Source: Atherix ibis
Taxonomy: Eukaryota; Arthropoda; Insecta; Diptera; Athericidae
Assembly (NCBI GenBank): GCA_958298945.1
Contig: OY282606.1
Span: 48,931,920-48,995,919 of the forward strand
DNA: 64,000 nt
Direction of reading: 5' to 3'
The stretch's first letter is position 1. Each line of letters begins with the position of its first letter. Shown here in pieces: positions 35,483 to 46,176 of the stretch. The notes beneath the pieces are model-generated. The model was not told where the DNA came from and searched no databases. It worked only from the letters and a program-made list of their open reading frames with translations. Both the position numbers and the translations under genes were made by a program.

Positions 35483-37652
35483 AAAAAAGAACAAAGAGAA
35501 TAGAAGGAAAATTTACTTCTGCTTTAGAATAACAAATACAATTTTTTTAAATTTAACTCTCAAGAAAACGCAATTTCAAAAGAGAAATACCAATTTTTCT
35601 AAAAAAATAAAATCATCTTTATAATAAAGAATAATTTTTTTTGTATGTAACTTTACTTAATATTAATTTTTTTTTAGTAATGAAATATATTTAAAAAAAA
35701 AGTTGTTTTTAAATATTTTTATATTTTAGATTTTTTTACAAAACATTTTAATTATATAAAAATTGTCATTAATATTTTTTTAAGCAAGAAAAAAAAAATA
35801 CTTAAAAAAATATATATATATATCATTTTAGTTTTTATTGTTGTTTTATTTTTTTTGTTTAAAGAAAATATATTAATTTTTTTTTTTTTTTAATAAAGTC
35901 TTATGGTAAGTGCTCCGGTTTCAATTAGAACTCTAATAATTATTAATAAAGTTAGTTCAAAAATTTATATTTCTAATTCGAACGTTTTAAAAATATTTAT
36001 CTGAAATTATTTTAGAACCCAATAATTGTATTTATTAATAATTTTTATTGTTTTTTTTATTCAAACATAATTACTGTCTATTTAATTATTTCAAATATTA
36101 ACATCCTTTTGTATCGAGACATTTGAAAAGGCTTGGGGTTGGTGCACCTTGGCACAAAACTTTAGCCAATAATCTTTAGGCGCTCGAAATAATAACAAAA
36201 AATACTTGTGAGACCCAAAAATTTCTAAGGTCCTGTTTCCTTTGGTTCTTGCGACGAATGTGGGTGATCTTTTGCCCGTTTCTCTTATTCCTTCTACTCA
36301 AGTATAATAAAGAAATATTCGTCTTTACTATTTTTTTTTTGATTTTTCTAAATTTTGGCCACTTTTTTATTTATTTTATAAATATTTTTTTACTGTATAA
36401 ATATTAAAAAAAGTATAATTTTTCCTTAATTGGTCGATTTATCTTGCCAAATATTATTTAACTGTTAGTCCGAGAAGCAGTCGCCAAAAAATTACTGCTT
36501 ATTTTGTCTCCAAATATAAATATATGTGTAGTAGTGATAATTCAATATTAGAACCCCAAGTAAAAGTAATGAAAATAGAAAAAAATTGTTGCCAAGTTGT
36601 GTACTCCAAATTGCTGTGATGTTTATTACAATTACATAGTTTTACATTTATTTTGCATATAAATTTTTTAATCCATCACATACTTATAATTTTTTTTAAA
36701 TAATCAAAATTAATTGGTACTGATTTCTTATATTCCAACTTAAGGAGAATTTTTGAGACATAAACATATAAAATTATAATAGGTAGGTAAGGCGGTAATA
36801 TTCTTTATTTATTTCATTAATTTTTTTACAATATTATAATAACATATATTTAAAAATTTATTGATAAAATATAACATATGAAAAAAAAACAGTTATTTTC
36901 GTACATTTTTAATAAATAATTTTATTTTATTTGTTAAGAATGTATTCTCTTGTTTTCAAAAATGTTTTCAACATTGAATATAATTTTTGTTTTGAATTGC
37001 GTTTTTTTTTTAAAACTACATATATTATTTAATTAAATTTAAGAAAAATATTTAAAAAAAAATACATTTAAAATTAGCGCAAAAATTTAATTTTCAAATG
37101 GAAAAAGACAAATCCTGAAAAGAAAATTTACTTTATTTAATTGTTTCCTAATAGAAGCTTTTTTAAGGTGATGATGTATAATATTTCTTTTCCTCCTTTT
37201 TTTCTTGTTATCAGTGTATTATTTAATAGAAAAAAAATTGATTTCTCAATAAATAAATAGTCCAAATTTAAAGAAACAGCTTAGAATAAGCATATATGCA
37301 TACATAAAAAAATATAACACTATATAATCAATCATATAAACATAAGAAGCACAAACTATTTAAAATACAATTCATATATTAAATATAACATTTTTTTAAA
37401 TAAACAACAACAAATTATATAGTGTAAAAATCCAATTTATGTATTCAAAATTTTACAAAAAAAAAAACATAATATCAGTAAATGCTTGCAAAATATGTAA
37501 ATTTATGTATTGTCAATTTGAGGATAATTATTGCTTATAAAATAAAGCAATCATAGTAAAAACATTTAAAAAATTATAAAGAAAATAACAAAATGATTCC
37601 AACGAATAAATCTTATAAATTTTTATTATAAATTATACAAAAAAATATATAA

Positions 37653-37692
37653 ATATATATACTATATATATATATATATATACATATATATA
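37653..37692. repeat. (TA)n simple repeat
   Basis: An alternating TA tract of about 40 bp with two interruptions. Confidence 0.8.
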
Positions 37693-38774
37693 GATGCATA
37701 TAAACCTAAATGAATCAATAAAACAAAAAAAAACCATTTATATAATAAATAAATAATAGCAATTAAAATTATAAATATAATTATTATTAAACCTAACTAT
37801 ATTATTACTAACTAATTATATATTTTTATATATAAAAAAAAATAAAACTAAATAAAATTATATATAAAAAAAATAAAGAAAACTAACGCGCATACATATA
37901 CATATGACATAAATAAAAATTCAATTTAAAAATGGGAAAAAAATAAATACAATTATTCCAAAGGAGGCATTATTAGAAACTTAAAATAAAAAAATAAAAG
38001 TAATCATTTAAAAAAATAACAACATCACACAAACGTACACCTAAACACATGAACAAGGAATGTTATTATTAAATTAAACTTAGAAAAAAATGACACATTT
38101 GAAAATAATAAAAAAAATTTAAAAAAATATAATGATGAGTAGTTGATAAAAGAATAATATTGTTGTTTTTGTAAGGATTTTAAAAATTATATACGTGTGA
38201 AATAAATCCACATCACAAAAATCATAAAATAGTAGAAATTTATGCATTTTATTTTCTTTTATCCTGTATTGATTTCATAAAATTTTTATATTATACGGCA
38301 TGAACATATTGCTCCTACCCGTGATTGTGTTTCGAGCAACATAACCCAACTTATTGAGGTATTCTAACTTATCCTCCTGTAATTGTAAAGCTGCTAGATA
38401 ATACATTTCCTTATTGAATGCTACCTTTTTATTGAATATTTAAAGAATTTCATGTCTCCATATGACAGAAAGCATATATATTAGAAAATCAGTAAATATT
38501 AAGGGAAAAAGGCGTCTAAAATATTATACGCTAACATAACTGGCCGTAAGTCTATAAGAGAAGGTCAGAAAGTTTCCAGACTGGAGAATGTGAAACTGGT
38601 GTGGATGTCACATTGATCCAGGAGCCATATTCTTATGGTGGATCAGTGTGTGGGTTGGGAAGATCGGTAAGGATTTTCACCATGGCCAGTACCGGGGTGG
38701 GTGTGGATGTCATGCTTGTGGTTGAGTGCTGCAATGAGTTTGGTGTATGCGCACAAATGAAGAGTTGTACACTA

Positions 38775-40020
38775 CGAGGGTCGTTCAATAGTCCTTAGAA
38801 AAAGATGGAAAAAAACTGTTTTTTAAAAAAAAAAATTTTATTTTTCAACATAATCTCCTTTCAGCTCTATACACTTTTCCAACCGTTTTTCCAAAATTTT
38901 TATCCCGTCCAAAAAATAGGATTTCAGAAGTTCTGCAAAATACTCATCCGTTTGAGCAATGAAGTCCTCGTTGGAAGTGAACCGTCGTCCGCCAAGCCAT
39001 TTCTTCAGATTAAGGAAAAGAAAATAGTCACTCGGGGCCAAATCTGGTGAATAAGCGGGATACTGCAACAATTCCATTCTCAATTCCACAATTTTGGCCA
39101 TGGAAACAGCGCAGGTGTGCACACGCGCATTGTCTTGATGCAAGAGGATTTTTTTCTTCTTCATATGGGGGCGTTTCTCTTTGAATTTTTCTTGTTATTG
39201 TTTTTCCTTTTTCCAAGTAGTCGATAAAAATGATGCCCTGCGAATCCCAAAAGACCGTGGCCATCACCTTGCCGGCCGATGGCACAGTTTTTGCCTTCTT
39301 CGGAGCCCGTTCACCCTTGAAAATCCACTGTGATGTCCACTGTCTCTTCGTTTCTGGAGTGTAGTAGTGTATCCAGGTTTCGTCCATAGTGACATATCGA
39401 CGAAGGAATTTGGCAGGATTGCGATGAAAGAGTGCCAACATAGCCTCAGAGTCCACTACACGATTGCGCTTATTCTCCTCTGAGAGCAAACGCGGCACCC
39501 ATCTGCCAAACATTTTTTCACAGACAATTTTTCATGCAAAATTGAAGCGACTGTACCTTGTGATATGCCCGTGGCCTCAACTAATTCGCGCACTTTAATT
39601 CGCCGATCGTTCAAAATTAGATCGTGGATTTTTTCGATGATTTCAGGAGTAGACACCTCAACTGGGCGTCCTGAACGATGTTCATCTTTTGTGGATGAAC
39701 GGCCACGTTTAAATTCATTCACCCAATTGTAAACTGTCGCAAACAAAGGTGCAGATGTGCCATGAACTGCATCCAACTCGGCTTTGATTTCTTTCGGGCT
39801 TAAGCCTTTCAAATGGAGATGTTTGATGACAGCCCTAAACTCGATTTTTTCCATTGTTATGCACAAATAAATGTCGTTAACTTTAATCGACGATAGAAAT
39901 TGACCTACACTATGGATCGAGCTGAAATTTTGACAGTTTTCCTGTCGATAATGCTACTTACAAAAAAAATCTTTACCGACACCATGAGCGCAATTTCTCG
40001 GATTTTCTAAGGACTTATTG
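38775..40020 (-). mobile_element. mariner lineage B, copy 4 (inserted in the R1-like LINE)
   Basis: The right-hand terminal repeat of the minus-strand element is at 38775 (after TA at 38773-38774). The other end stops at 40020, about a dozen bases short of the full repeat. The transposase begins at about 39854 with MEKIEFRAVIKHLHLK and shows the HTH segments. After a frameshift near 39510, WVPRLL and the first catalytic block TMDETWIHYYTPE follow. An internal deletion near 39190 removes the GAYYASLLQRL segment. HQDNARVHT and SPDLAPSDYFLF are present, so all three catalytic aspartates survive, but in broken frames. Confidence 0.9.
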
Positions 40021-40097
40021 ATATCTCGATACAGCGCTCACTAGGTATTTTCTAAGGACCATACCTGCGATATCTCGATACAGCGCTCACTAGGTAT
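40003..40097. repeat. tandem duplication at the end of mariner copy 4
   Basis: Two units of about 45 and 49 bp each start with the mariner-end bases TTTTCTAAGGAC (40003 and 40048). Each finishes with a 28-bp LINE-derived segment, identical in both units (40021-40048 and 40070-40097, starting ATATCTCGATACAGCG). The middle of the units differs. Confidence 0.8.
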
Positions 40098-40914
40098 GGA
40101 CGTTCGCCTGTGCTCATTGGTATGGCTGTACAAGCTGTTTCTCCTTTCTGGCGTAGTAAGAGGTAAGACACTGACCAGCCGAGTTGTGTGAGTGGCAGGC
40201 AACTTAGGGATTGGATACTGGTCAGTGGTATGAATGTAATAAATGTTCCGAGTGAATAATATACTTTCAGCGGCCGAATGGGTAGATTGTTATTAATGTC
40301 AATGTACAATCGAGCGGCTGACTGTTAGCGAGCAATAACAACCTCATAAAACTGATGGTGACTGCACCAACAGATGCTCGCCAGGAGAGTTTGGCACGTA
40401 TAAGGCTGGGCACACCGGTGGGTGAAATCGGCGAGTTTGATAGAGTTAAATTGATGCAATTGGATGAGGAGGTGGTTTAATTGGGCAGATGTGTGAATAT
40501 TGTGAATAATAGGTGATTGCGTGAAAAAGTAGAGGGGCGTAGGAAAGTGGCTCCGTGGCGGAACAGCGAGCTACGAGGGAAAAGAAGAGTAGTTGGTAGG
40601 GGCTGCGTAGGGCCTACCAGCGTGTTAGACGCCGCGGTGTAGATGCGCACAATGAAGGAAAGAGCGGAGAACGTGACAAGCATTCGGCTCACCAAAGAAA
40701 CGCACTGGCAACGGTATGTGAGCGAATGTGGTAATTTGCATGTATGGGGTCCGGTATATCGATTGTGCATGCGCAAAGGTGCAAGAAATGATATTTCAAG
40801 TATCAGAATGAATGAAGGGTACACGAATAATTGGGAAGATAGTGTGAATGCATTATGGATGAATTCTTTCCTAGGGTTGATTTGCAATAGGAAGTAAATG
40901 CTAGCAGGAGCTAC

Positions 40915-40953
40915 AAAGCAACTACTTTCGTGGATCACGAAAGTAGTTGCTTT
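40915..40953. repeat. perfect 18-bp hairpin with 3-nt loop
   Basis: The arm AAAGCAACTACTTTCGTG (40915-40932) is followed by GAT and its exact reverse complement (40936-40953). It lies at the point where the R1-like LINE loses its RT domain. Confidence 0.9.
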
Positions 40954-42244
40954 TGTGGTGCGGCGGAAGAGAGTGACAAGAACCTCCTTATTGAGTGACC
41001 CTTACTGGGATTCGCGTGACCTAAGTGCATGTGGTATTGCAGTGAATGGCGATAGTGTGGGTGCGAGTGGCGTGTTGGGTATGTAAAAGTGGTATGAATT
41101 CTTCAATAGGTTTGCCGTAAAACTCTTTGAGAGGAGAGCGAGAATGATGCGTGAATGAGTGAGTGAGCGACACGCAAGGTGGCTGCAACCGAGTGAAAGA
41201 TCAACGTCGATTCCGGTTGTACCTTCGGGTCTTGGCGAACCCGCGTACCTGAGCTGACCTAGCAGTTTCTAGGAATTTACAAGCTTTTTTACGGTAGTTT
41301 AATGAGCGGAGTAGAAACCGAAGTACTCTTAAAACAAATATTGGTACCACGGAAATCGCCGTGCCCCATGGTATTAAAACACGCTGTACCCGACAATGGT
41401 GAGGCGCCATAGGCAACAACGTTGTGGCAGAAGTAAGTGACGGGTCTTGGCAAAACCGCGGTACCTGACCTGGTCTACCATTGCTAATTAATTTATAATG
41501 TTCCTTCTACTATTGATCTTTGAGTAGGACCAAGTACTTAGTCCTACACCAGCCGCACGGTGGATCGTCCGCCGTATCAGCCTAAGATGAGGAGGCTTTG
41601 GCTGAAACGTGGTACCTGTAGCTGACATCTACACTGCAGGTATAGTCTTAGGACTGTTGGTGAAGATTACCAGGATCCGAGCTGATATCACTAAAGATGA
41701 TAGTAGAGGTTTAGATAGGCCTTACTACCAACAGTTAGGGTAACTAGCTTGTAACTAGTTACTAGGCTGTACCTGTTATGGATGTAGCTGACTTAATGGC
41801 GGGATCAGATGGTCGCAGCAATATGTGGAGAATGAAGGAAGCGGTCTATAGGTTGTGACCGCTCATCATTGGATTTGTACGGATGGTAAGGTGGAATGTT
41901 TGACTGCTTCATGTATGGAATACGAAATAGTGGAATGGTAGAGGGGGTAAATGACACTACTTCCCCTTGGAACCAAAAGTCGTCCATATATGAGGATTTG
42001 AAAAAGTGCGAACCTAGTAAAGTGTTCCTTGCATAATGTAGTTTAAGCAGGAAATCAAAGAGAAATGGTGAAGATGGATTTATGCGTGTTGGGTGCAACC
42101 ATCTGAAATCTATAAGAGGATAGGTCTGTTTTGCGCGATGATTGGGTTGTAACGATAGGTATACCACGTAAAACAAAATAATTATTCTGTATGTCTAACT
42201 TCCCGCAAAGGGGTTACTTATGGGAGAACGATCAAGCAATGATC

Positions 42245-42665
42245 AATGCCAGAAGTGCCGTCGAGTCTTGGTGAACCCGCGGTTCTGAGGCGGCCTAGCA
42301 GTGCCAGAAATTTACAAGTTTGCTCACTCACTCTTAAAACAAAAAGGTTGAGCTGGCCGATCAAGGTGCGGTACCTTTTGCTGAAATATGGGGCCAGTGG
42401 TTAATACGCACATCGCGCACACAGTCCTAGGACTGGTGGTGAATGATCCCTGTAATCCCTGGTGTTGTCACTGCAGAAAATAGTAGAGGTTTAAGTAGGC
42501 CTTGCTACCAACAGTTTGGGATACTAGCTTGTAACTGATTACTGGCAGTAAAAAACTGTCGAACCTGTGTTGGATGCAGCTGGTTTAGTGACGAGATCAG
42601 CTGGAAGCACAAAAAGTGTTGATTTAAAAACGAGGGGGGCAATGTACTGGTATATCCCACTCATC
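42245..42665 (+). mobile_element. second R1-type LINE 3' end
   Basis: This repeats the 3' UTR of the preceding LINE. Shared ordered blocks are GTCTTGGTGAACCCGCGG, GCCTAGCAG then AATTTACAAG, ATAGTAGAGGTTTA, CTACCAACAG, CTAGCTTGTAACT and a terminal CTCATCATTG. The matching blocks in the first copy lie between 41226 and 41878. It therefore looks like a 5'-truncated second element in the same orientation. Confidence 0.6.
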
Positions 42666-42850
42666 ATTGAAAAAAATTCAAAAACTTATAAGAAGAAATT
42701 ATTTGCAAAATAGTTAATGCATAACCACAAGCTATCAAAATATTAAAAAAAAAAGTTAAATCGACGACAGATATATTTTAAAAAATTGAAATATTAAATA
42801 AATAAAAAAAACAATATTATTGAAATTAAATTGCAATTTGTTATCCAAAG

Positions 42851-42862
42851 CGTCTTATAATT
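42851..42862 (+). repeat. target-site duplication of the Jockey-like LINE, left copy
   Basis: The 12-bp sequence CGTCTTATAATT recurs at 43920-43931 and brackets the LINE fragment between them. Confidence 0.75.
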
Positions 42863-43919
42863 TTTTTTTTTATTTTTTTTTTTTATTTTTTTTTTTATTT
42901 TAAATGATATCTACAACTACTTATGCTAGTAACAAGCAGATAAAAATATGGGAATATACAAGGACATGAAGACATGTGGAGGAAAACACCCATCGATGTT
43001 ACCTCAGAACAGGGTAATTTTATTTTATAATTTTAAATAATCTCTCGGCCATCGCCGTTTTAAACGTCGATGGGTGTATACTGGAAGGGTGGGAGTGAAA
43101 AGTTCCCTTCCTAAAGGATTAGGGTGGAAGGATAGGTGCGAATGGAATTTTTTATATCGGGAGATGCATAGTTCACGAACAAATGGAACATTTAGGTCAC
43201 GGTGGATAACAGTGTTTCGCACATAAAAGGGGGCATTGACAATTTTACGAAGGATTCGGGATTGTAGGGATTGGATTGGAAGGGAGTTGGAATGCTTAGT
43301 CGAACCCCAAAGTTCTAGACCATATGTCCATATTGGTTTCAGAACCGTATTGTACAGTAATAATTTACTTGTTGCTGTAAGTTTCGATTTGCTGTCTAGG
43401 AGACGTAAGAATTGTTTGTATCGTCCGTTAAGTTCACGTCTTTTAGTTTTCGTATGAAGGTTCCAGGTTAACCGTTTGTCGAATATATGGAATAATACTG
43501 CCGTTTAGGGTTATGTCGGGAATTTGTTCTCGGCAGAGTGTGAAAGTTACATGAGCAGATTTTTGCTCATTTACCTTCACTCTCCACCTTTTGAACCAAG
43601 TTTCTAAGAAGTGGATATGGTTCTGAAGGATACTAATGGCTGTGGAAGGATCTTTGTGATGTGTCAGGATGGCTGTATCGTCAGCATATGTTGCGGTTAG
43701 GATGTTGTTGTGGCAAGGAATGTCATGGGTATAAATGTTATATAGGATAGGACCTAGGATACTTCCTTGGGGGACACCGGCGGAAATTGGATAAATGTCA
43801 GAGTACTCCATATTTTCAGCTACCTGAAAATATCGGTCTGAGAGATAAGATTTAAGGATGTGGAAATAACTCGAGGGTAGGACTCGCTGCAACTTCCAAA
43901 GCAATCCAGGGTGCCATAC
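42863..43919 (-). mobile_element. 5'-truncated Jockey-like LINE
   Basis: A minus-strand insertion of about 1.06 kb has an (AAAAT)-type A-rich 3' tail (42863-42905) and 12-bp target-site duplications on both sides. It starts inside the RT domain: VWHPGLLWKLQRVLPSSYFH, then SAGVPQGSILGPILYNIYTH and the catalytic ATYADDTAIL (43904-43443). After a frameshift near 43490 it continues with LYNTVLKPIWTYGLELWG and RKIVNAPFYVRNTVIHRDLN, the usual C-terminal region of Jockey/BS-type LINEs, ending near 43025. The sequence is well preserved, so insertion was fairly recent, but the endonuclease and the first part of the RT are absent. Confidence 0.85.
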
Positions 43920-43931
43920 CGTCTTATAATT
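43920..43931 (+). repeat. target-site duplication of the Jockey-like LINE, right copy
   Basis: This is the second copy of CGTCTTATAATT. Confidence 0.75.
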
Positions 43932-45076
43932 GTTTCTAATTTTACTACCCTTCCTTCCAATAAACTTCTTTTTTTTTTAAGTTGCCATTTATATGGAAAT
44001 TATATTGATTTCACTTTTGATGTAGATTTATATTTTGTATTCGGTTCATTGCAATATATTTAATTTGATATTCATAGTAAAACACTGGTCTATTATTTTA
44101 TTAAATGCTTGTTATGGCAGCCATAGTCGAGTGTTTGAGTAGTTTAATTTCCAAAGACTTGTGGGTTATATCATTGGACAATCAAATCAACTAATTTTAT
44201 TTACAAGCAAATTAAATTTACCATTATCAAATTTGAACATTTTATAAAAAATAAAAAAAGGTATAATTACTAAAAAGTTTAAAAAAAAAATAGACTCAAT
44301 AACCATATTTTTATGAATTTATTATGAATAATTAAAAATAACAACAAAAATAACATTCACACAAGAGTTGTTATTATGAAATTGTTTCCGTATTATTTTA
44401 GTGTTGTTTTGTGGTAAAGAAAGAAATATAAAATATAATAAACACATTTCCTATCCCTTCATATTTTAATACATTCCTTTCAATCATCTAATATAAGGAA
44501 AAACAGATTCTGCCTGTTGCTCCTTAGAAAGTCATATAACAAAACATAACATGGTACTAAATTTTTATGGGAAAATCTTATGCAAGACCCAAAGTAACAA
44601 AACTCAAAAAAAAACCACTCTTTTCAAAGGCTGCGGGACAATAGCATTAAACTTTCACTACACAACAAATCGCCAGAAATTTGGTTTCTACGTGTATATA
44701 AGGTGACATCTATTTCCTCACCTTATGCATCAGAATTCCAATACAAGCCGAAAGGTAAGTCAAAGCAGCAGTAAATGGTTATGTTCGACTAGCCAGTCAT
44801 GCATACCGGACTTCCCCGATGGACTCTATCTCTTAACTGGTCGAAAGATACTTTGTTTCCGAATTATAGCATAAAAGATGAGGTTGGTTAACGAAGAGGA
44901 AATGATGTGTGCGGATTCTGAGAAGTTCCCTCGCCCAGAATTGTGAAGTGGTTGTTGAGTAGAATGATTTACTGTTTGAGCCAAGAATGTCTTCGACTGT
45001 TGGCCAAGTATATTTGCCTACATGTGACCAGAGATGTTACAAGTCATTTGGTCAGTAGATGCGGTAAGTTTCGAAT
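43932..45076. other. intergenic sequence, right half unclassified
   Basis: The left half is plain AT-rich sequence. From 44590 to 45076 the composition is balanced, as in a mobile element or conserved non-coding DNA, and it continues beyond the mariner at 46177-46660. I recognise no protein in it. Confidence 0.4.
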
Positions 45077-45078
45077 TA

Positions 45079-46174
45079 CGAGGGTTGTTCAATAAGTCCT
45101 TAGAAAAAGATGAAAAAAAACTGTTTTAAAAAAAAAAAATTAATCTCCTTTAAGCTCTATACACTTTACCAACCGTTTTTCCAAAATTTTTATCCCGTCC
45201 AAAAAATAGGATTTCGGAAGTTCTGCAAAATAGTCCTCGTTGGAAGTGAACCGTCGTCCACCAGGTCGTTTCTTCAGATTGGGGAAAAGAAAATAGTCAC
45301 TCGGGGTCAAATCTGGTGAATAAGCGGGATGCTGCAACAATTCCATTCTCAATTCCACAATTTTCGCAATGGAAACAGCGCAGGTGTGCACACGCGCATT
45401 GTCCTGATGCAAGAGGATTTTTTTCTTCTTCAGATGGGGGCGTTTCTCTTTGATTTCCTCGCTCAACCGTTGCAATAACAACGCGTAATACGGTCCTGTT
45501 AGTGTTTTTCCTTTTTCTAAGTAGTAAATAAAAATGATGCCCTGCGAATCCCAAAAGACCGTGGCCATCACCTTGCCGGCCGATAGCACAGTTTTTGCCT
45601 TGTTCGGAGCCCGTTCACCCTTGAAAATCCACTGTGATGACTGTCTCTTCGTTTCTGGAGTATAGTAGTGTATCCAGGTTTCGTCCACAGTGACATATCG
45701 ACGAAGGAATTCGGCAGGATTGCGATGAAAGAGTGCCAACATAGCCGCAGAGTCCACTACACGATTGCGCTTATTCTCCTCTGAGAGCAAACGCGGCACC
45801 CATCTTGCCAAAAAAATTTTCACAGACAATTTTTCATGCAAAATTGAAGCGACTGTACCTTGTGATATGCCCGTGGCTTCAACTAATTCGCGCACTTTAA
45901 TTCGCCGATCGTTCAAAATCAGATCGTGGATTTTGTCGATGATTTCAGGAGTAGACACCTCAACTGGGCGTCCTGAACGATGTTAATCTTTTTCCATTGT
46001 TATGCACAAATAAATATCGTAAACTTTAATCGACGATAGAAATTGACCTACGCTATGGATCGAGCTGAAATTTTGACAGATTTTCTGTCGATAATGCGAG
46101 TTACAAAAAAAATCTTTACCGACACTACGAGCGCAATTTCTTGGATTTTCTAAGGACTTATTGAACGACCCTCG
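45079..46174 (-). mobile_element. mariner lineage B, copy 5 (N-terminal domain deleted, catalytic part open)
   Basis: The element is 1096 bp with both terminal repeats and TA duplications (45077-45078 and 46175-46176). The ATG is followed within a few codons by a deletion of about 160 bp that removes the first HTH, and a stop follows at once. A 272-codon frame (45958-45140) is otherwise open from MSTPEIIDKIHD to ELKGD. It holds the second HTH (RRIKVRELVEATGISQGTVA), TVDETWIHYYTPE, HQDNARVHT and SPDLTPSDYFLF. A seven-residue in-frame deletion follows TSNED. All three catalytic aspartates are kept, but without the first HTH it should not bind its ends normally. Confidence 0.9.
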
Positions 46175-46176
46175 TA

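Larger units (their letters stand above)
32561..38539. other. long AT-rich non-coding stretch
   Basis: Nearly six kilobases of very AT-rich sequence contain no supported gene. Exceptions are simple repeats (listed separately) and a short island at 36100-36310 with balanced composition that I cannot classify. Confidence 0.5.
38540..41870 (+). mobile_element. R1-clade LINE remnant, reverse transcriptase deleted
   Basis: The left part encodes an APE endonuclease start: GVDVTLIQEPYSYGGSVCGL and a FGVCAQ block (38595-38770). A mariner interrupts it (38775-40020). The endonuclease then resumes (RGRQL-like, then NVINVPSE and YTFSG, 40190-40280). After it comes the pre-RT linker typical of R1: PWRNSELRGKRR (40550-40590), then THWQRYVSECGN, LHVWGPVYRLCM and GYTNNWEDSVNALW (40700-40870). 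At about 40910 the sequence jumps to a C-terminal-like segment (WYEFFNRFAVKLFERRARMM, 41090-41150) and a 3' UTR (41215-41870). The whole RT domain is missing, and a perfect hairpin sits at the junction. Many stops are present. Confidence 0.75.

Noticed and set aside
33546..37692. CRISPR-like or origin-like repeats
   Set aside because: The repeats are simple or short tandem duplications without spacers, in a eukaryotic AT-rich context.
41805..42176. 123-codon open frame on the minus strand
   Set aside because: It lies within R1-type LINE debris, opposite to the element, with no recognisable domain; judged a shadow frame.
43025..43222. An independent 65-aa gene
   Set aside because: It is the C-terminal part of the Jockey-like LINE in another frame.
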